The translations under genes and the position numbers were made by a program. A DNA stretch of 64,000 bases from NCBI RefSeq assembly GCF_024734385.1, contig NZ_JANHAP010000001.1:372001-436000 (forward strand), read 5' to 3'. Positions 9,170 to 17,753 of this stretch are shown one piece after another. This DNA is from Dasania sp. GY-MA-18. GTDB taxonomy: Bacteria > Pseudomonadota > Gammaproteobacteria > Pseudomonadales > Dasaniaceae. Numbering within the stretch: position 1 is the stretch's first letter; each line of letters opens with the position of its first letter. The notes under the pieces are model-generated. The model was not told the origin of the DNA and made no database searches. It was given only the letters and a program-made list of their open reading frames with translations.

Positions 9170-9237
9170 TATGTGGGGTGTGGGGGTAGTTTATTGTTAA
9201 GGCTGCGGACTATGGTACTTGCTTAACCTCGCCATCA

Positions 9238-9262
9238 GTCATGCCGGGCTGAGACCCTGCAT
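9238..9262 (+). repeat. GTCATGCCGG-type palindromic repeat, left copy
   Basis: GTCATGCCGGG followed by CCCTGCATC forms an imperfect hairpin. A cleaner copy of the same repeat (stem ATGCCGGC/GCCGGCAT) lies in opposite orientation at 10744-10765. Similar GTCATGCC palindromes are common intergenic repeats in proteobacteria. A second GTCATGCC half-site is at 9283. Confidence 0.5.
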
Positions 9263-9391
9263 CTATTATCTTTGAATTTATTCGTCATGCCTGCGTACAA
9301 GGTGAATTGCGCAGCAAGAGAGGGCACCCTGGGACGGGCCGGTATCTATGATTTTGTTTTTTTATTAGTAATTATTTGATACTTGCCATTT

Positions 9392-9633
9392 GTTTCGCCT
9401 TGCCGGGCGATAAGGGGCCTTTGCATGCCCAAAGGCCCCTTAACCCCAAAGGGCACCCCTAGTCCGTCGTCGGCTGCGCCGATGCCCTGCGCTACTCGAA
9501 AAACTAACGGCCGCTGCGCAACTCACAAAAAACGATACTCAATCGTTTTTTGCTCGGACAGTGCTCGCTGCTTCGCGCCGTTATTTTCCTCCGTTGCTCG
9601 GCGACTCCCAAGGGGAATCTGGGTGCTTCGTAG
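9392..9633 (+). repeat. Structured repeat element, left copy (inverted relative to 10451-10694)
   Basis: About 242 bp matches the reverse complement of 10451-10694 in conserved blocks (AAAGGGCACCC at 9448, GTCCGTCGTCGGCT, CTCCGTTGCTCGGCGACTCC, AAGGGGAAT, GCTTCGTAG). Between the blocks lie perfect hairpins. The first is TCGCC/GGCGA (9395-9410). The second is a 12-bp stem AAGGGGCCTTTG/CAAAGGCCCCTT with loop CATGCC (9412-9441). The third is an 11-bp stem CAAAAAACGAT/ATCGTTTTTTG with loop ACTCA (9526-9552). Stem sequences differ between copies but pairing and loops are kept. An 89-codon reading frame across it is not credible as a gene. Confidence 0.8.
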
Positions 9634-9781
9634 CGAGATTGGCTGGGCATAGAGATTAAAGGCTGCAATCGTGAATAATTTACAGAATAATGACTAGTTC
9701 TAAACGTTTAAAAGTGTGTATATTGAGGCATAAGATCTAGGCATGGACATTCTAATTAATACAATTGTTAAACGGTAAAGC

Positions 9782-10378
9782 ATGGAAATCAGAGCTCGCA
9801 GAGAATATGCTTCGATGATGCGGGAGTGTCGCTATCGGGTCGAAACACTGCGTGACTTCACGTCCGGAAAAACGCATTGCACCTATCTACAAACAACGAT
9901 TGAATCGGAAGCTCTTCAATTGCGAAAATTGCTTGAGCTAATTGCGTTCTCATCGCTTGTGTCATACCAAAATGCCTACCGCACTGTGAGAAGCGATATT
10001 GCGAAGGATTGGCACGCAGCAAGGATCTTACGCAAGATTGAGGACATCAACCCTGAATTCTATCCAGTTCCAGTAGATGGCTTCAATAAGCAAAGCTGGA
10101 CTAAAGTACAAAGCGGGTACCTCACTAGAAAGCAGTTCGAACGGTTATATGATAAATGTGGGGCAATGCTTCACTCTCAAAATCCCTTTTCAAAAGGGAA
10201 AAGTTCATTAGCCTTCCATAAAAAAGTACCTGAATATTTAGATAGGATTGAAACCCTATTGTCAGAGCATTTGGTGGAACTTGCGGAATCACAAGATCTC
10301 ATTCACGTGATCGCTCCGATGGAAGAAAATGCACCAATTCAAGTCCGATACTTAGTGCGGAAAACGAGGCACGCTTAA
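9782..10378 (+). CDS. Unknown protein carried between inverted structured repeats
   Basis: 198 residues; I do not recognise the family with confidence. It is soluble, mostly helical and rich in Arg, Lys and His, with no signal or membrane segment. A conspicuous segment is FERLYDKCGAMLHSQNPF (near 119-136). The Cys-x(4)-His-x(3)-Pro-Phe pattern looks like a conserved motif, and a HEPN-like fold is possible but unproved. Codon choice is more AT-rich and less biased to C-ending codons than in deaD or the VWA gene, which suggests transfer. It is the only gene between two inverted repeat copies (left ends 9633, right starts 10451). The ATG at 9782 has only a weak ribosome site. Confidence 0.72.
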   Translation: MEIRARREYASMMRECRYRVETLRDFTSGKTHCTYLQTTIESEALQLRKLLELIAFSSLVSYQNAYRTVRSDIAKDWHAARILRKIEDINPEFYPVPVDGFNKQSWTKVQSGYLTRKQFERLYDKCGAMLHSQNPFSKGKSSLAFHKKVPEYLDRIETLLSEHLVELAESQDLIHVIAPMEENAPIQVRYLVRKTRHA

Positions 10379-10450
10379 GACCAAGGGCTCAGAGTCGTTG
10401 AAAAACACCCAACAGCAATAACACCTCCACACTATCCCACCACAAATCAA

Positions 10451-10694
10451 CTACGAAGCCCCCGAATTCCCCTTGGGAGTCGCCGAGCAACGGAGATTTT
10501 TAACGGGACGAAGTAGTGACGGATGTCTGAGTATTTTTTGATTAAGTATCAAAAAATGCGAGTTCCGGAACGACCGTTAAAAATTGAGTAGCACAGGGAA
10601 TCGGCGTAGCCGACGACGGACTAGGGTGCCCTTTCTTTTGGTTCTGTTTTCTTTGGGCAAACAAAGAAAATGAACCCGCCCAGCGAGGCGGAAC
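10451..10694 (-). repeat. Structured repeat element, right copy
   Basis: Reverse-complement copy of 9392-9633. On the minus strand it carries hairpin CCGCC/GGCGG (10676-10691). The second stem is TTTTCTTTG/CAAAGAAAA with loop TTTGCC (10647-10670), extended by GTTC/GAAC. The third is a 10-bp stem ATTTTTTGAT/ATCAAAAAAT with loop ACTTA (10533-10557). All three occupy the same places as in the left copy but with different, still complementary stem bases. The block around TTCTTTGGGCAAACAAAGAA resembles a repeat I have seen beside many gammaproteobacterial genes. That recollection is not checked here. Confidence 0.8.
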
Positions 10695-10743
10695 GGCAGC
10701 GCATAACAACAATCAAACCTCAAACCTAAAACCTAAAACATGG

Positions 10744-10765
10744 ATGCCGGCGTGTGCCGGCATGA
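10744..10765 (-). repeat. GTCATGCCGG-type palindromic repeat, right copy
   Basis: An 8-bp stem ATGCCGGC/GCCGGCAT with loop GTGT, next to GTC, read on the minus strand. It is the inverted counterpart of 9238-9262 and lies between the structured element and the VWA-gene terminator. Confidence 0.55.
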
Positions 10766-10786
10766 CAAAATACACTCCCCACATAC

Positions 10787-10813
10787 AAAAACGGCCCCAA
10801 ATCAGGAGCCGTT
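10787..10813 (-). terminator. Rho-independent terminator of the VWA-protein gene
   Basis: On the minus strand ACGGCTCC pairs with GGGGCCGT (one G-U) around a short loop, followed by TTTTT. The tract runs on as TTTTTGTATGTGGGG, identical to the sequence after the deaD terminator on the other strand. Confidence 0.85.
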
Positions 10814-10842
10814 ACAAACACCAAAATAATCAAACCATCAAA

Positions 10843-13728
10843 CTACCCCCGCTTGCGATAACAACACCACAAACCCAACAGCAACAAAGCAATCACCACT
10901 GCCCATAACCATTTTAAAATATGGCAGGGTATGCAATCTTCTTCGCGCTCTGGTGGTTTAGGTGGCAACAAACTCACATAGCGGGTTGCCTCCCTGGGGG
11001 CAAGTTCACCGCGCTCGTTATAACCCTGGCCTTTATAAAAAATCTTATAACTACCGGCCTCGGCGGTTTGAGTAAAGCTGGTGGTGAAGGTGGCATCACC
11101 GGCTTCGCTATCAGTGTGAGTGCCATCATCATAAAGATTTAACGGGCCATACACTGTACCTGAAGGTGAGGTGATGGTAACCCTAGCTTGCGCATTGGGG
11201 GCCGGCCAAGCTCTATCGCTAAAGCTAGCGCTTAAGTTAAGAGTGGCACCGGGTTGGCTGCTAGAGGCTACCGCGCTAACGGCCATGCGATAGTCGGATG
11301 ATACCGCTGCAGCAAAACCTATGGGCACTATGCCCGCACCGGGGTTGTACACGCCATCGCTAGTGCCTTGCGAATAACCATGGCTAGTTGTACCCGGTAC
11401 TTTTTTAGGTAGGCCTTTGGCGGTTAAGCGCAGCTGCCACACGCCTACATAGTCGCTGGCTTGAGCCAAGCTGGGGAATACCACTCGCACTAACCTATAG
11501 GTATCTCTAGTTAGCTCATGCACGGCTACGCCGCCTATGGATACTCCCGGGGTGATGATTTGGCCGGTGGGGCTAATCAACTCCAAGGCATAGTAGGGCC
11601 GCAACGCAGGCACATCTAACACTAAGAATGTGGCGCTTTTATCAGAGCTGGTAATCGCCGCCTGTTGCACCACTATGGGCGCGGTGTTGTTAAGGTTAAC
11701 TGGCACGGTGGGGTCTACCACTAATTCCATGCCGGTGGCGTTGGCAAAAATTTTGAAGTAGAAAGCTTCTAAATCAAAAATACTGGTGCCGCTTAAATCA
11801 TCCGCCACTTGATGGTAGCCGTTGGTGATATTGGTAATGGCCTGCAATTTGTCGGGCTCTATATTGCTGCCCAAACCTATGCTGTACATTTTAATATCGG
11901 GGTCATTGGTTTTAACGATTTCCACCGAAGGCACTATGCGTGGGTCGACGTTTTCTTTGCCGTCGGTCATCACCACCATTACATGCTTACGACTACTGGG
12001 TGAGCCTGCCAGCATGGTACCGGCGCGCTGTATGGCACCACCTATGCCGGTGTTGCCTCCTGCGGTGAGACCATCAATAGCGTTATGTGCATCGGTGACT
12101 TGCATCCCTTGCAGGGTATCCAAGGCTAGCAATTGGCTATTGTTTTCGTTGTATTCCACCAAGCCTAATTTATCGGCATCGGCTGCGGGCAAACCATCAG
12201 AGCGCTGGGCAATTAAATCGGTAAACAAATTAGCTGCACGCTTCATAGCCGAGAGTTTAGTGCCGGCAGTACCGGCGGCATCATTCATGCTGCCACTGCG
12301 GTCTAACACCGGCACGGCATCTATGGGTATGGGCGGTATGCCCTCGCCCATCAAGGTGACTATATCTTCGGGGTTGGTGGGGTCGTCACCACTCACCCGC
12401 ATTTGCATGTTGTAGTTGCCTGTGGCCAAAGGCTCAAACACCTGCCTAAATACTGCCTCGCCACCGGGGGCGACTACAGTGGCACCCACTTCGCGGTTGG
12501 ACCACTGCGGCGCATCGGCAGCCAAGGGTAAGATATCAGCCACTGTTAGGTTGAGGTTAGCATCACCGGCGTTGCGCACAATAATGGCCTTGGTAAAGGC
12601 AAAACCCAGTTCCACCTGATGGTAATCCAACACCGTGTCATCCAATAACATACGAGGTTCGGGATGGTGTGCCACTGCGGTAAAGGGGCATAGTTTAACT
12701 GGCTCGTCGGGGTCGTTGGAGTCTATGCGCAGCTGGCCGCTATAAGTTGCTTCGCCACCGGCATTGGGCGCGGTAAAGGTCATCGCCACACTGCGCGAGC
12801 CACTGTTTAAAGGCGCTAAACTGGGCGCACCGTTAAGCGCAAAAGGTGCTAGGGGAGAGAGGTTAACCACCTGCACGTTGCTAATCACCAACGGCGCGGT
12901 GCCAGTATTGGAATAGCTACGGCTGATATTAATCGTTTCCGAAGTCGTCCAATCAGCGGTGCCTAAATTGGGATTACCGGTACAGCTAATATTAGGCACC
13001 GGCAACTCTACGGTGCAATTGACGGTTGCCGTAGGCGAAGCCACCGCAACGGAAGGATTACTACCAGTCACGGTAATAGTAGAGCCAAATACACCTGCGG
13101 CTGGCCCCGCATTACAACGCACGTTAAAACTAGCTGGCGCAGTGCCACTGGGGGCCGCGCCAACTATAGAAAAATGCGCGGGGTCAGAAAATGTCACACC
13201 AGTAATGGTCACCGGCAAATCGCCGGTAGAGACTATGCTAAACAGTTGATTAGCTGAGTTATTACCTGCCAGCACGGTACCAAAATTATGGCTGCCAGGG
13301 CTAAGACTAATCGAAGCCGTGCGGTTGTACTCTATGGTATAGCTGCCTACCCCCATACCAAAATAGGTGGTACTAATAATATAAGTACCCGCATTCAAAA
13401 ACATTTCACCCGAGTTAAAACCACTGTTTAAACTTGTTGAAAGTGCAATTTGATTAAGCGACTGCCCCGATTGGTGCAAGTAAAAATCATTGCCCTCGGT
13501 GGGCATAGAGGGGTTGTAGTTTGCCGTCCACCGTATTGTTTGATTAGTGGCTATGGTAAAAGTATCGGTGCCACCCACCGAGTAGGTATTGTCTGGATTT
13601 TTAGATTTAGTTGCCGTAATACTATCAGCGGCAAAAAGAGTACTGGAGCCTAGCAGCACCAGCATGGCTAGCAAGGCAAAACATAAGCCCCCCAGCCGTT
13701 TTATTGTTATACCACTATGAAAGTCCAT
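10843..13728 (-). CDS. Large exported VWA-domain protein with choice-of-anchor-D/ASH-like repeats and a C-terminal membrane anchor
   Basis: 961 residues. A signal peptide (LCFALLAMLVLLGSSTLFA, about 15-33) leads into a pre-peptidase-like beta domain. Then come two or three ASH-like beta-sandwich repeats (about 130-460; SPGSHNFGTVLAGN, IDSNDPDEPVKLCPF, VSGDDPTNPEDIV). A VWA domain (about 470-660) has the MIDAS DRSGSM and MVVMTDGKENVDP. Further beta domains follow, including a YDDGTHTDSEAGD segment near 880. The end is a transmembrane helix (about 938-956) with CCYRKRG on the cytoplasmic side. It should sit on the inner membrane facing the periplasm, or be surface-exposed, and bind a partner through a metal ion. 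It appears monocistronic. The ligand is unknown. Confidence 0.85.
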   Translation of the reverse strand: MDFHSGITIKRLGGLCFALLAMLVLLGSSTLFAADSITATKSKNPDNTYSVGGTDTFTIATNQTIRWTANYNPSMPTEGNDFYLHQSGQSLNQIALSTSLNSGFNSGEMFLNAGTYIISTTYFGMGVGSYTIEYNRTASISLSPGSHNFGTVLAGNNSANQLFSIVSTGDLPVTITGVTFSDPAHFSIVGAAPSGTAPASFNVRCNAGPAAGVFGSTITVTGSNPSVAVASPTATVNCTVELPVPNISCTGNPNLGTADWTTSETINISRSYSNTGTAPLVISNVQVVNLSPLAPFALNGAPSLAPLNSGSRSVAMTFTAPNAGGEATYSGQLRIDSNDPDEPVKLCPFTAVAHHPEPRMLLDDTVLDYHQVELGFAFTKAIIVRNAGDANLNLTVADILPLAADAPQWSNREVGATVVAPGGEAVFRQVFEPLATGNYNMQMRVSGDDPTNPEDIVTLMGEGIPPIPIDAVPVLDRSGSMNDAAGTAGTKLSAMKRAANLFTDLIAQRSDGLPAADADKLGLVEYNENNSQLLALDTLQGMQVTDAHNAIDGLTAGGNTGIGGAIQRAGTMLAGSPSSRKHVMVVMTDGKENVDPRIVPSVEIVKTNDPDIKMYSIGLGSNIEPDKLQAITNITNGYHQVADDLSGTSIFDLEAFYFKIFANATGMELVVDPTVPVNLNNTAPIVVQQAAITSSDKSATFLVLDVPALRPYYALELISPTGQIITPGVSIGGVAVHELTRDTYRLVRVVFPSLAQASDYVGVWQLRLTAKGLPKKVPGTTSHGYSQGTSDGVYNPGAGIVPIGFAAAVSSDYRMAVSAVASSSQPGATLNLSASFSDRAWPAPNAQARVTITSPSGTVYGPLNLYDDGTHTDSEAGDATFTTSFTQTAEAGSYKIFYKGQGYNERGELAPREATRYVSLLPPKPPEREEDCIPCHILKWLWAVVIALLLLGLWCCYRKRG

Positions 13729-14037
13729 GACCTTCTCCCTGTAAATTCGTCATTGAAACCATTCTCGGTAGCCCTATGACTATCGAGCCTATAGAACCTG
13801 ACACTGCGCTGCTTCAGTGAGCACAACATTACCCGGCATTAGTTAGCTGCCGAGCAAACAACAAGTGGCATTTAGCCTAATTAATATACCAGCGTCAATA
13901 ACGGAAAGGATTAGCGGCGACGGTAAAACAAGCAAGCAAAGGCTAGTGGGTATAAGGATTCGATAAACTAAAATATAGCGCGCCAAAGATAGCTACCATG
14001 GCTTTACAGCTACAGCCTTAGCCCTATTAGTGTGCAG
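13729..14037. other. Intergenic region, no gene seen
   Basis: 309 bp between the VWA gene and the dnaJ-related gene, both on the minus strand. It should hold the VWA promoter. I see no convincing reading frame, RNA gene, strong hairpin or repeat. Confidence 0.5.
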
Positions 14038-14643
14038 TTAATTAAGCACTTGCGCCAACACTTCAAAGGCGGACCTAAGGGCAATAAACTGCTCATGGTC
14101 GCCGCCATGATCGGGGTGATATTGCTTGGCCAAACGCCTGTACGCTAGCTTTACCTCTTGCCAGCTGGCGTCTACCGGTAAACCCAACTGCTGGTAAGCC
14201 TCCACCTGTTTATCCTCTGCCAAATAGCGCTGCCAAAAGCCGGTAAGCAATTGCTGCACATCGCCCTCATCGGTATCAGCCAAATTAGACAAATCCCCGT
14301 AGTACTCCGCCAGCGCCGGTGACTCCAACACATCCGCTAAGCTGCTGCCATGGCTGGCGGCCAAGGGGGCTAACTGTATACACAAAGGGGATATCTGCAG
14401 ATGCAGGCCATCGGCTAGTAACTGCTGCTGCAGCTGGTATAAAGCGTTCATAATCAAAAAATGGCGGCGAAACAAAGCCAAGTCGTTAGAAGCCGCTGTA
14501 GCCCCTAGCCCCGCCACCTGCAGCCCATCAAACTCGCCCTGCTGCTGTAAAGCAGTCAGCAGCTCATGCTCAGTCACCGCGGCGCGCTGCTGTTTTATAA
14601 AATGCAAAATAGGGATGATTAGGGGGTTGTGCACTATAGCCAT
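14038..14643 (-). CDS. DnaJ-related protein with C-terminal J domain
   Basis: 201 residues. The N-terminal two thirds match the DNA-J-related family (NPLIIPILHFIKQQ, LFRRHFLIMNALYQLQQ, ISPLCIQLAPL). The C-terminal 55 residues are a J domain with YRRLAKQYHPDHGGDHEQF, in which the HPD triad is intact near 177. It should stimulate a DnaK-type chaperone; there is no G/F or zinc region, so it is not a general DnaJ. No membrane segment is present. It is a single gene with its own upstream space. The client is unknown. Confidence 0.85.
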   Translation of the reverse strand: MAIVHNPLIIPILHFIKQQRAAVTEHELLTALQQQGEFDGLQVAGLGATAASNDLALFRRHFLIMNALYQLQQQLLADGLHLQISPLCIQLAPLAASHGSSLADVLESPALAEYYGDLSNLADTDEGDVQQLLTGFWQRYLAEDKQVEAYQQLGLPVDASWQEVKLAYRRLAKQYHPDHGGDHEQFIALRSAFEVLAQVLN

Positions 14644-14794
14644 TCAAGCCTGCTTACTGTAGTAAGAGTTACCATTAAAGGGTGAGTTGGGATAGGCAAA
14701 AAAAGATAACACAAAGCCACACTATAAATTGCTTTATTTCAGCTTTTGCTAAAAAATAGCGGCCCTTAAAAAGCACTAAGTAATTGGAACTGAG

Positions 14795-15244
14795 ATGCAT
14801 ATTTGGGTTGATGCCGATGCCTGCCCCAAGGCCATTAAAGAGATACTCTATAAAGCCGCCAACCGCAGCCAGCTAGCACTAACCCTAGTGGCTAATCACG
14901 CCCTGAGCACACCGCCCTCGCCTTATATAAAGAGCATACAGGTGGCCTCGGGTTTTGATGTAGCCGACAATTATATAGCGCAACAGGCGCAGCCGGGCGA
15001 CATAGTGATTACCGCCGACATACCGCTGGCCGCCGATGTGGTGGCCAAGGGAGCCTACGGCATAAACCCGCGGGGTGAGCTATACACCGAGCAAAATATA
15101 CAACAGCGGCTAACTATGCGTAATTTTATGGAGGAAATGCGCAGCACTGGCCAAGCCAGCGGCGGGCCGCCGCCACTAGATAACCGCGACAAGCAAAGCT
15201 TTGCCAACAGCTTAGACAGGCTGTTAAGCAAAGCCCAAAAATAA
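14795..15244 (+). CDS. YaiI/YqxD family (UPF0178) protein
   Basis: 149 residues, very close to E. coli YaiI. The motifs are [18 protein letters not shown] at the N terminus, [11 protein letters not shown] near 70, and the C-terminal [20 protein letters not shown]. The DADACP and TADIPLA acidic clusters suggest a PIN-like metal-binding fold, but no activity is established for the family. It is followed 24 bp later by ppnP on the same strand. The intact length and conserved motifs make the assignment secure. Confidence 0.93.
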   Translation: MHIWVDADACPKAIKEILYKAANRSQLALTLVANHALSTPPSPYIKSIQVASGFDVADNYIAQQAQPGDIVITADIPLAADVVAKGAYGINPRGELYTEQNIQQRLTMRNFMEEMRSTGQASGGPPPLDNRDKQSFANSLDRLLSKAQK

Positions 15245-15268
15245 CCTCTACTGGAGTTAACTAAGCTC

Positions 15269-15550
15269 ATGTTTAAAATTAACGAATACTTTGAAGGCAA
15301 AGTTGCCTCTATAGCCTTTCAAACCTCTAACCTGCCTGCAACTGTGGGCGTTATGGCTATAGGCAGCTATAAGTTTGGCACTACCCAAAAAGAAGTGATG
15401 ACGGTAGTGAGCGGCGACTTAACCGTAAAGTTAGAGGGCGATAGTGAGTGGGTTAACTACCAAGCTGGTGAAAGCTTTACCATTACCGCCAACTCATCCT
15501 TTGAAGTCAAAGTGATGGTAGAAACCGCCTACCTATGTACCTATGAATAA
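15269..15550 (+). CDS. ppnP: Pyrimidine/purine nucleoside phosphorylase PpnP
   Basis: 93 residues, as in E. coli YaiE/PpnP (94). A single cupin barrel is visible through [20 protein letters not shown] and [20 protein letters not shown]. The family catalyses phosphorolysis of several nucleosides to the base and ribose 1-phosphate, feeding nucleoside salvage. It directly follows the yaiI-like gene and probably shares its promoter. Confidence 0.9.
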   Translation: MFKINEYFEGKVASIAFQTSNLPATVGVMAIGSYKFGTTQKEVMTVVSGDLTVKLEGDSEWVNYQAGESFTITANSSFEVKVMVETAYLCTYE

Positions 15551-15616
15551 GGGCCAGCGCTAAATGACACAGGTTGAACTAAGCTATCAAGCAACTCAGC
15601 TAAGAGCTAGCATGTA

Positions 15617-16108
15617 ATGACTACAGCCACAGCCTTATGCCCTTGCGGCAGCAACAAAAACTTTGCCGACTGCTGCCAGCCTTTACTCGCCGGCGAACAA
15701 CAAGCCGAAACCGCCGAGCAGCTGATGCGCTCGCGCTACAGTGCTTTTTGCCAGCACGATGTAGACTACCTGATTGCCACCCATCACCCCTCTAAACATG
15801 AGCACGATGACAAAGAGCAACTCAGGCAAACCCTAGCCAGCTGCCGCTGGCTACAATTAAAAATAGTGCAAGCACTGCAAGGCCAAGCCGATGATGATAG
15901 CGGCACGGTAGAGTTTATTGCCGTATACGAAGAGAATAAGCAACTTTTTCAGCTCTGCGAAAAATCCAGCTTTATTAAAGAAGATGGCCGCTGGTATTAC
16001 TTAGACGGTATTATTTCTAATAGCCACCAGGCTCACGCGGCCAAACTGGGGCGCAACGATCCCTGCTGGTGTGGCAGTGGCAAAAAATTTAAAAAATGTC
16101 ATGGTTAA
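15617..16108 (+). CDS. YchJ-like protein with two SEC-C motifs
   Basis: 163 residues (UPF0225 family). There is a SEC-C zinc motif at each end: [13 protein letters not shown] near 8-20 and [17 protein letters not shown] at the C terminus. Between them lies the YchJ core ([29 protein letters not shown]). SEC-C motifs bind zinc as in the SecA tail and are thought to mediate protein contacts; the function of YchJ is unknown. It is the third of three small co-directional genes. The sco gene after it is convergent. Confidence 0.92.
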   Translation: MTTATALCPCGSNKNFADCCQPLLAGEQQAETAEQLMRSRYSAFCQHDVDYLIATHHPSKHEHDDKEQLRQTLASCRWLQLKIVQALQGQADDDSGTVEFIAVYEENKQLFQLCEKSSFIKEDGRWYYLDGIISNSHQAHAAKLGRNDPCWCGSGKKFKKCHG

Positions 16109-16143
16109 TCAGTCGTTAGTAAGCAGTCGCTAGAAACTATGAA

Positions 16144-16824
16144 CTAGCGACTGCCCGCCAAAAACGCTCTTATTTTTTTATAGTCCTGATACAGTATTTC
16201 GCTATCAAAATTCTGCACCCCGCTGCGGCTTTGTTGCGGTTTAAATATAGCTTGCAGCCTGCCCTGGGGGTTTATTAAATACATATACACACTATGGCTG
16301 ACGCTATAGGCTTTGGGGTTAGCCACAGCTTGCGATTTAATTTCTTTAGCTATGCCTAAGCTTTGTTCAAAAGCCTGAGCTGCTTCATCGGGCCTAGGTG
16401 CCAGGCCTTTAATAGCCAAGGGGAAGTAAGCTAAGTATTGCTGCAATTGCTGTGGCGTATCGCGCTGGGGGTCTAGGGTATAAAACGCGAAGTTCAGTTC
16501 TTCAGGCTCACTGTCTTGGGCTAATTGCTGCTCAAACTTTACCAGGCTGGCCAGGGTGGTGGGGCATATATCGGGGCAATAGGTATAACCTACTGACAGC
16601 ATTAACCAGCCTCCCTTTAGTTGCGCGGGGGTAAACGCCGCCCCCTGCTCATCCACTAAATTAAAATTGGCCAACTTTTTAGGCTGAGGCAAGTACACCG
16701 CCGATTGCAATTCAGGCGCTGCACTAGGTTTTAACAACAGGCCAAAAGCCAACAATAGGCTCAGCACCAGTGTTATTAGCAAACCTATAGCCAGTTTAAT
16801 TTTAAGCCTATTGCGGGCTAACAT
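16144..16824 (-). CDS. SCO1/SenC family copper chaperone for cytochrome oxidase
   Basis: 226 residues. One N-terminal membrane anchor (about 8-32) is followed by a thioredoxin-fold domain with the copper-binding CxxxC in YTYCPDICPTTL (near 87-97) and the third ligand His in YSVSHSVYMY (near 173). These proteins deliver copper to the CuA site of subunit II. It is the last gene of the oxidase operon, 3 bp after the haem O synthase gene, which fits this role. No CtaG (Cox11) gene is present. Confidence 0.92.
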   Translation of the reverse strand: MLARNRLKIKLAIGLLITLVLSLLLAFGLLLKPSAAPELQSAVYLPQPKKLANFNLVDEQGAAFTPAQLKGGWLMLSVGYTYCPDICPTTLASLVKFEQQLAQDSEPEELNFAFYTLDPQRDTPQQLQQYLAYFPLAIKGLAPRPDEAAQAFEQSLGIAKEIKSQAVANPKAYSVSHSVYMYLINPQGRLQAIFKPQQSRSGVQNFDSEILYQDYKKIRAFLAGSR

Positions 16825-16827
16825 AAG

Positions 16828-17739
16828 CTACCACTGCCAATTAAGCGGCAAGTAGTGATCCACTAACAAAGCGATAAACAAATAAAAAAGATAGGCTATG
16901 GAAACATAAAAGGTTTTTAAGGCAGACCCCGGCTTAGCAAAAAACTTCAGCTCTAAAGCATAATATAAAAACCACGACCCCAAACCCAAAGCCGCCAACA
17001 CATACAGCAGGCCGCTCATAGCAATAAAATAAGGGATTAAACTCACTAAGACTAAAGCGAGGGTGTAAAACACTACATTCGATTTAGTAAACTCTATGCC
17101 ATGGGTCACCGGCAGCATGGGTATATTGGCACGTTTATAATCCTCTACCCTATCTATGGCTAGGGCCCAAAAATGAGCGGGCGTCCACACAAAAATAATC
17201 AGCACTAACAACAGCGCCTCTCTATCTATGCTATTGCTCACACTCACCCAACCCAATAAAGGCGGCAAAGCCCCCGACAAACCGCCTATTACAATATTTT
17301 GTGGCGTGGCATGTTTTAAATACAGGGTATAAATAAAAGCGTAACCGATAAGCCCAGCCAGAGTTAACAGCGCGGTTAGCGCATTCACCCAATATAATAA
17401 AATGGCCATGGACAGCACAGCCAACACTAGGGAAAACAACAACGCCTGGCGATTATTAATCGCACCACTGGGCATAGGCCGCCGCTGCGTTCTGCGCATT
17501 AGGGCATCAATATTTTGATCTACCACATGGTTAACAATGGCAGCCGAGCAAGCCGCCAACCCTATCCCCGTGGTAGCGGCAATAAAAATAATAGGGTTAA
17601 GCAAGCCAGGGCTGGCTAAATGCATACCCACTACTGCGGTAAGCAATAGCAGCAACACCACCTTAGGTTTACACAGTTCAACATACTGGGCGATTAAAGT
17701 AGCATTAATAAGGTGCTTAGAACTGGCCTGTAATTTCAT
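16828..17739 (-). CDS. ctaB: Protohaem IX farnesyltransferase (haem O synthase)
   Basis: 303 residues with about nine hydrophobic segments. The prenyl-diphosphate-binding motif is NHVVDQNIDALMRRTQRRP (near 68-86). The second polar loop is AIDRVEDYKRANIPML (near 192-207). It adds a farnesyl group to haem b, giving haem O for the oxidase encoded just upstream. No ctaA (haem A synthase) gene is in the window. It is tightly packed between the subunit IV gene (14 bp) and sco (3 bp). cyoE is the name for the same function. Confidence 0.94.
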   Translation of the reverse strand: MKLQASSKHLINATLIAQYVELCKPKVVLLLLLTAVVGMHLASPGLLNPIIFIAATTGIGLAACSAAIVNHVVDQNIDALMRRTQRRPMPSGAINNRQALLFSLVLAVLSMAILLYWVNALTALLTLAGLIGYAFIYTLYLKHATPQNIVIGGLSGALPPLLGWVSVSNSIDREALLLVLIIFVWTPAHFWALAIDRVEDYKRANIPMLPVTHGIEFTKSNVVFYTLALVLVSLIPYFIAMSGLLYVLAALGLGSWFLYYALELKFFAKPGSALKTFYVSIAYLFYLFIALLVDHYLPLNWQW

Positions 17740-17753
17740 AACGCTGGCCTTGA

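Noticed and set aside
9383-9652. 89-codon frame upstream of the island gene
   Set aside because: It runs across the structured repeat element; composition is low-complexity and the inverted copy does not preserve the frame.
10137-10200. Firm HEPN RNase assignment for the island gene
   Set aside because: The Arg-x(4-6)-His signature is not clear; only a loose Cys/His motif is visible.
9392-10694. Insertion sequence or classical composite transposon
   Set aside because: No transposase frame is present and no target-site duplication could be recognised at the outer ends.
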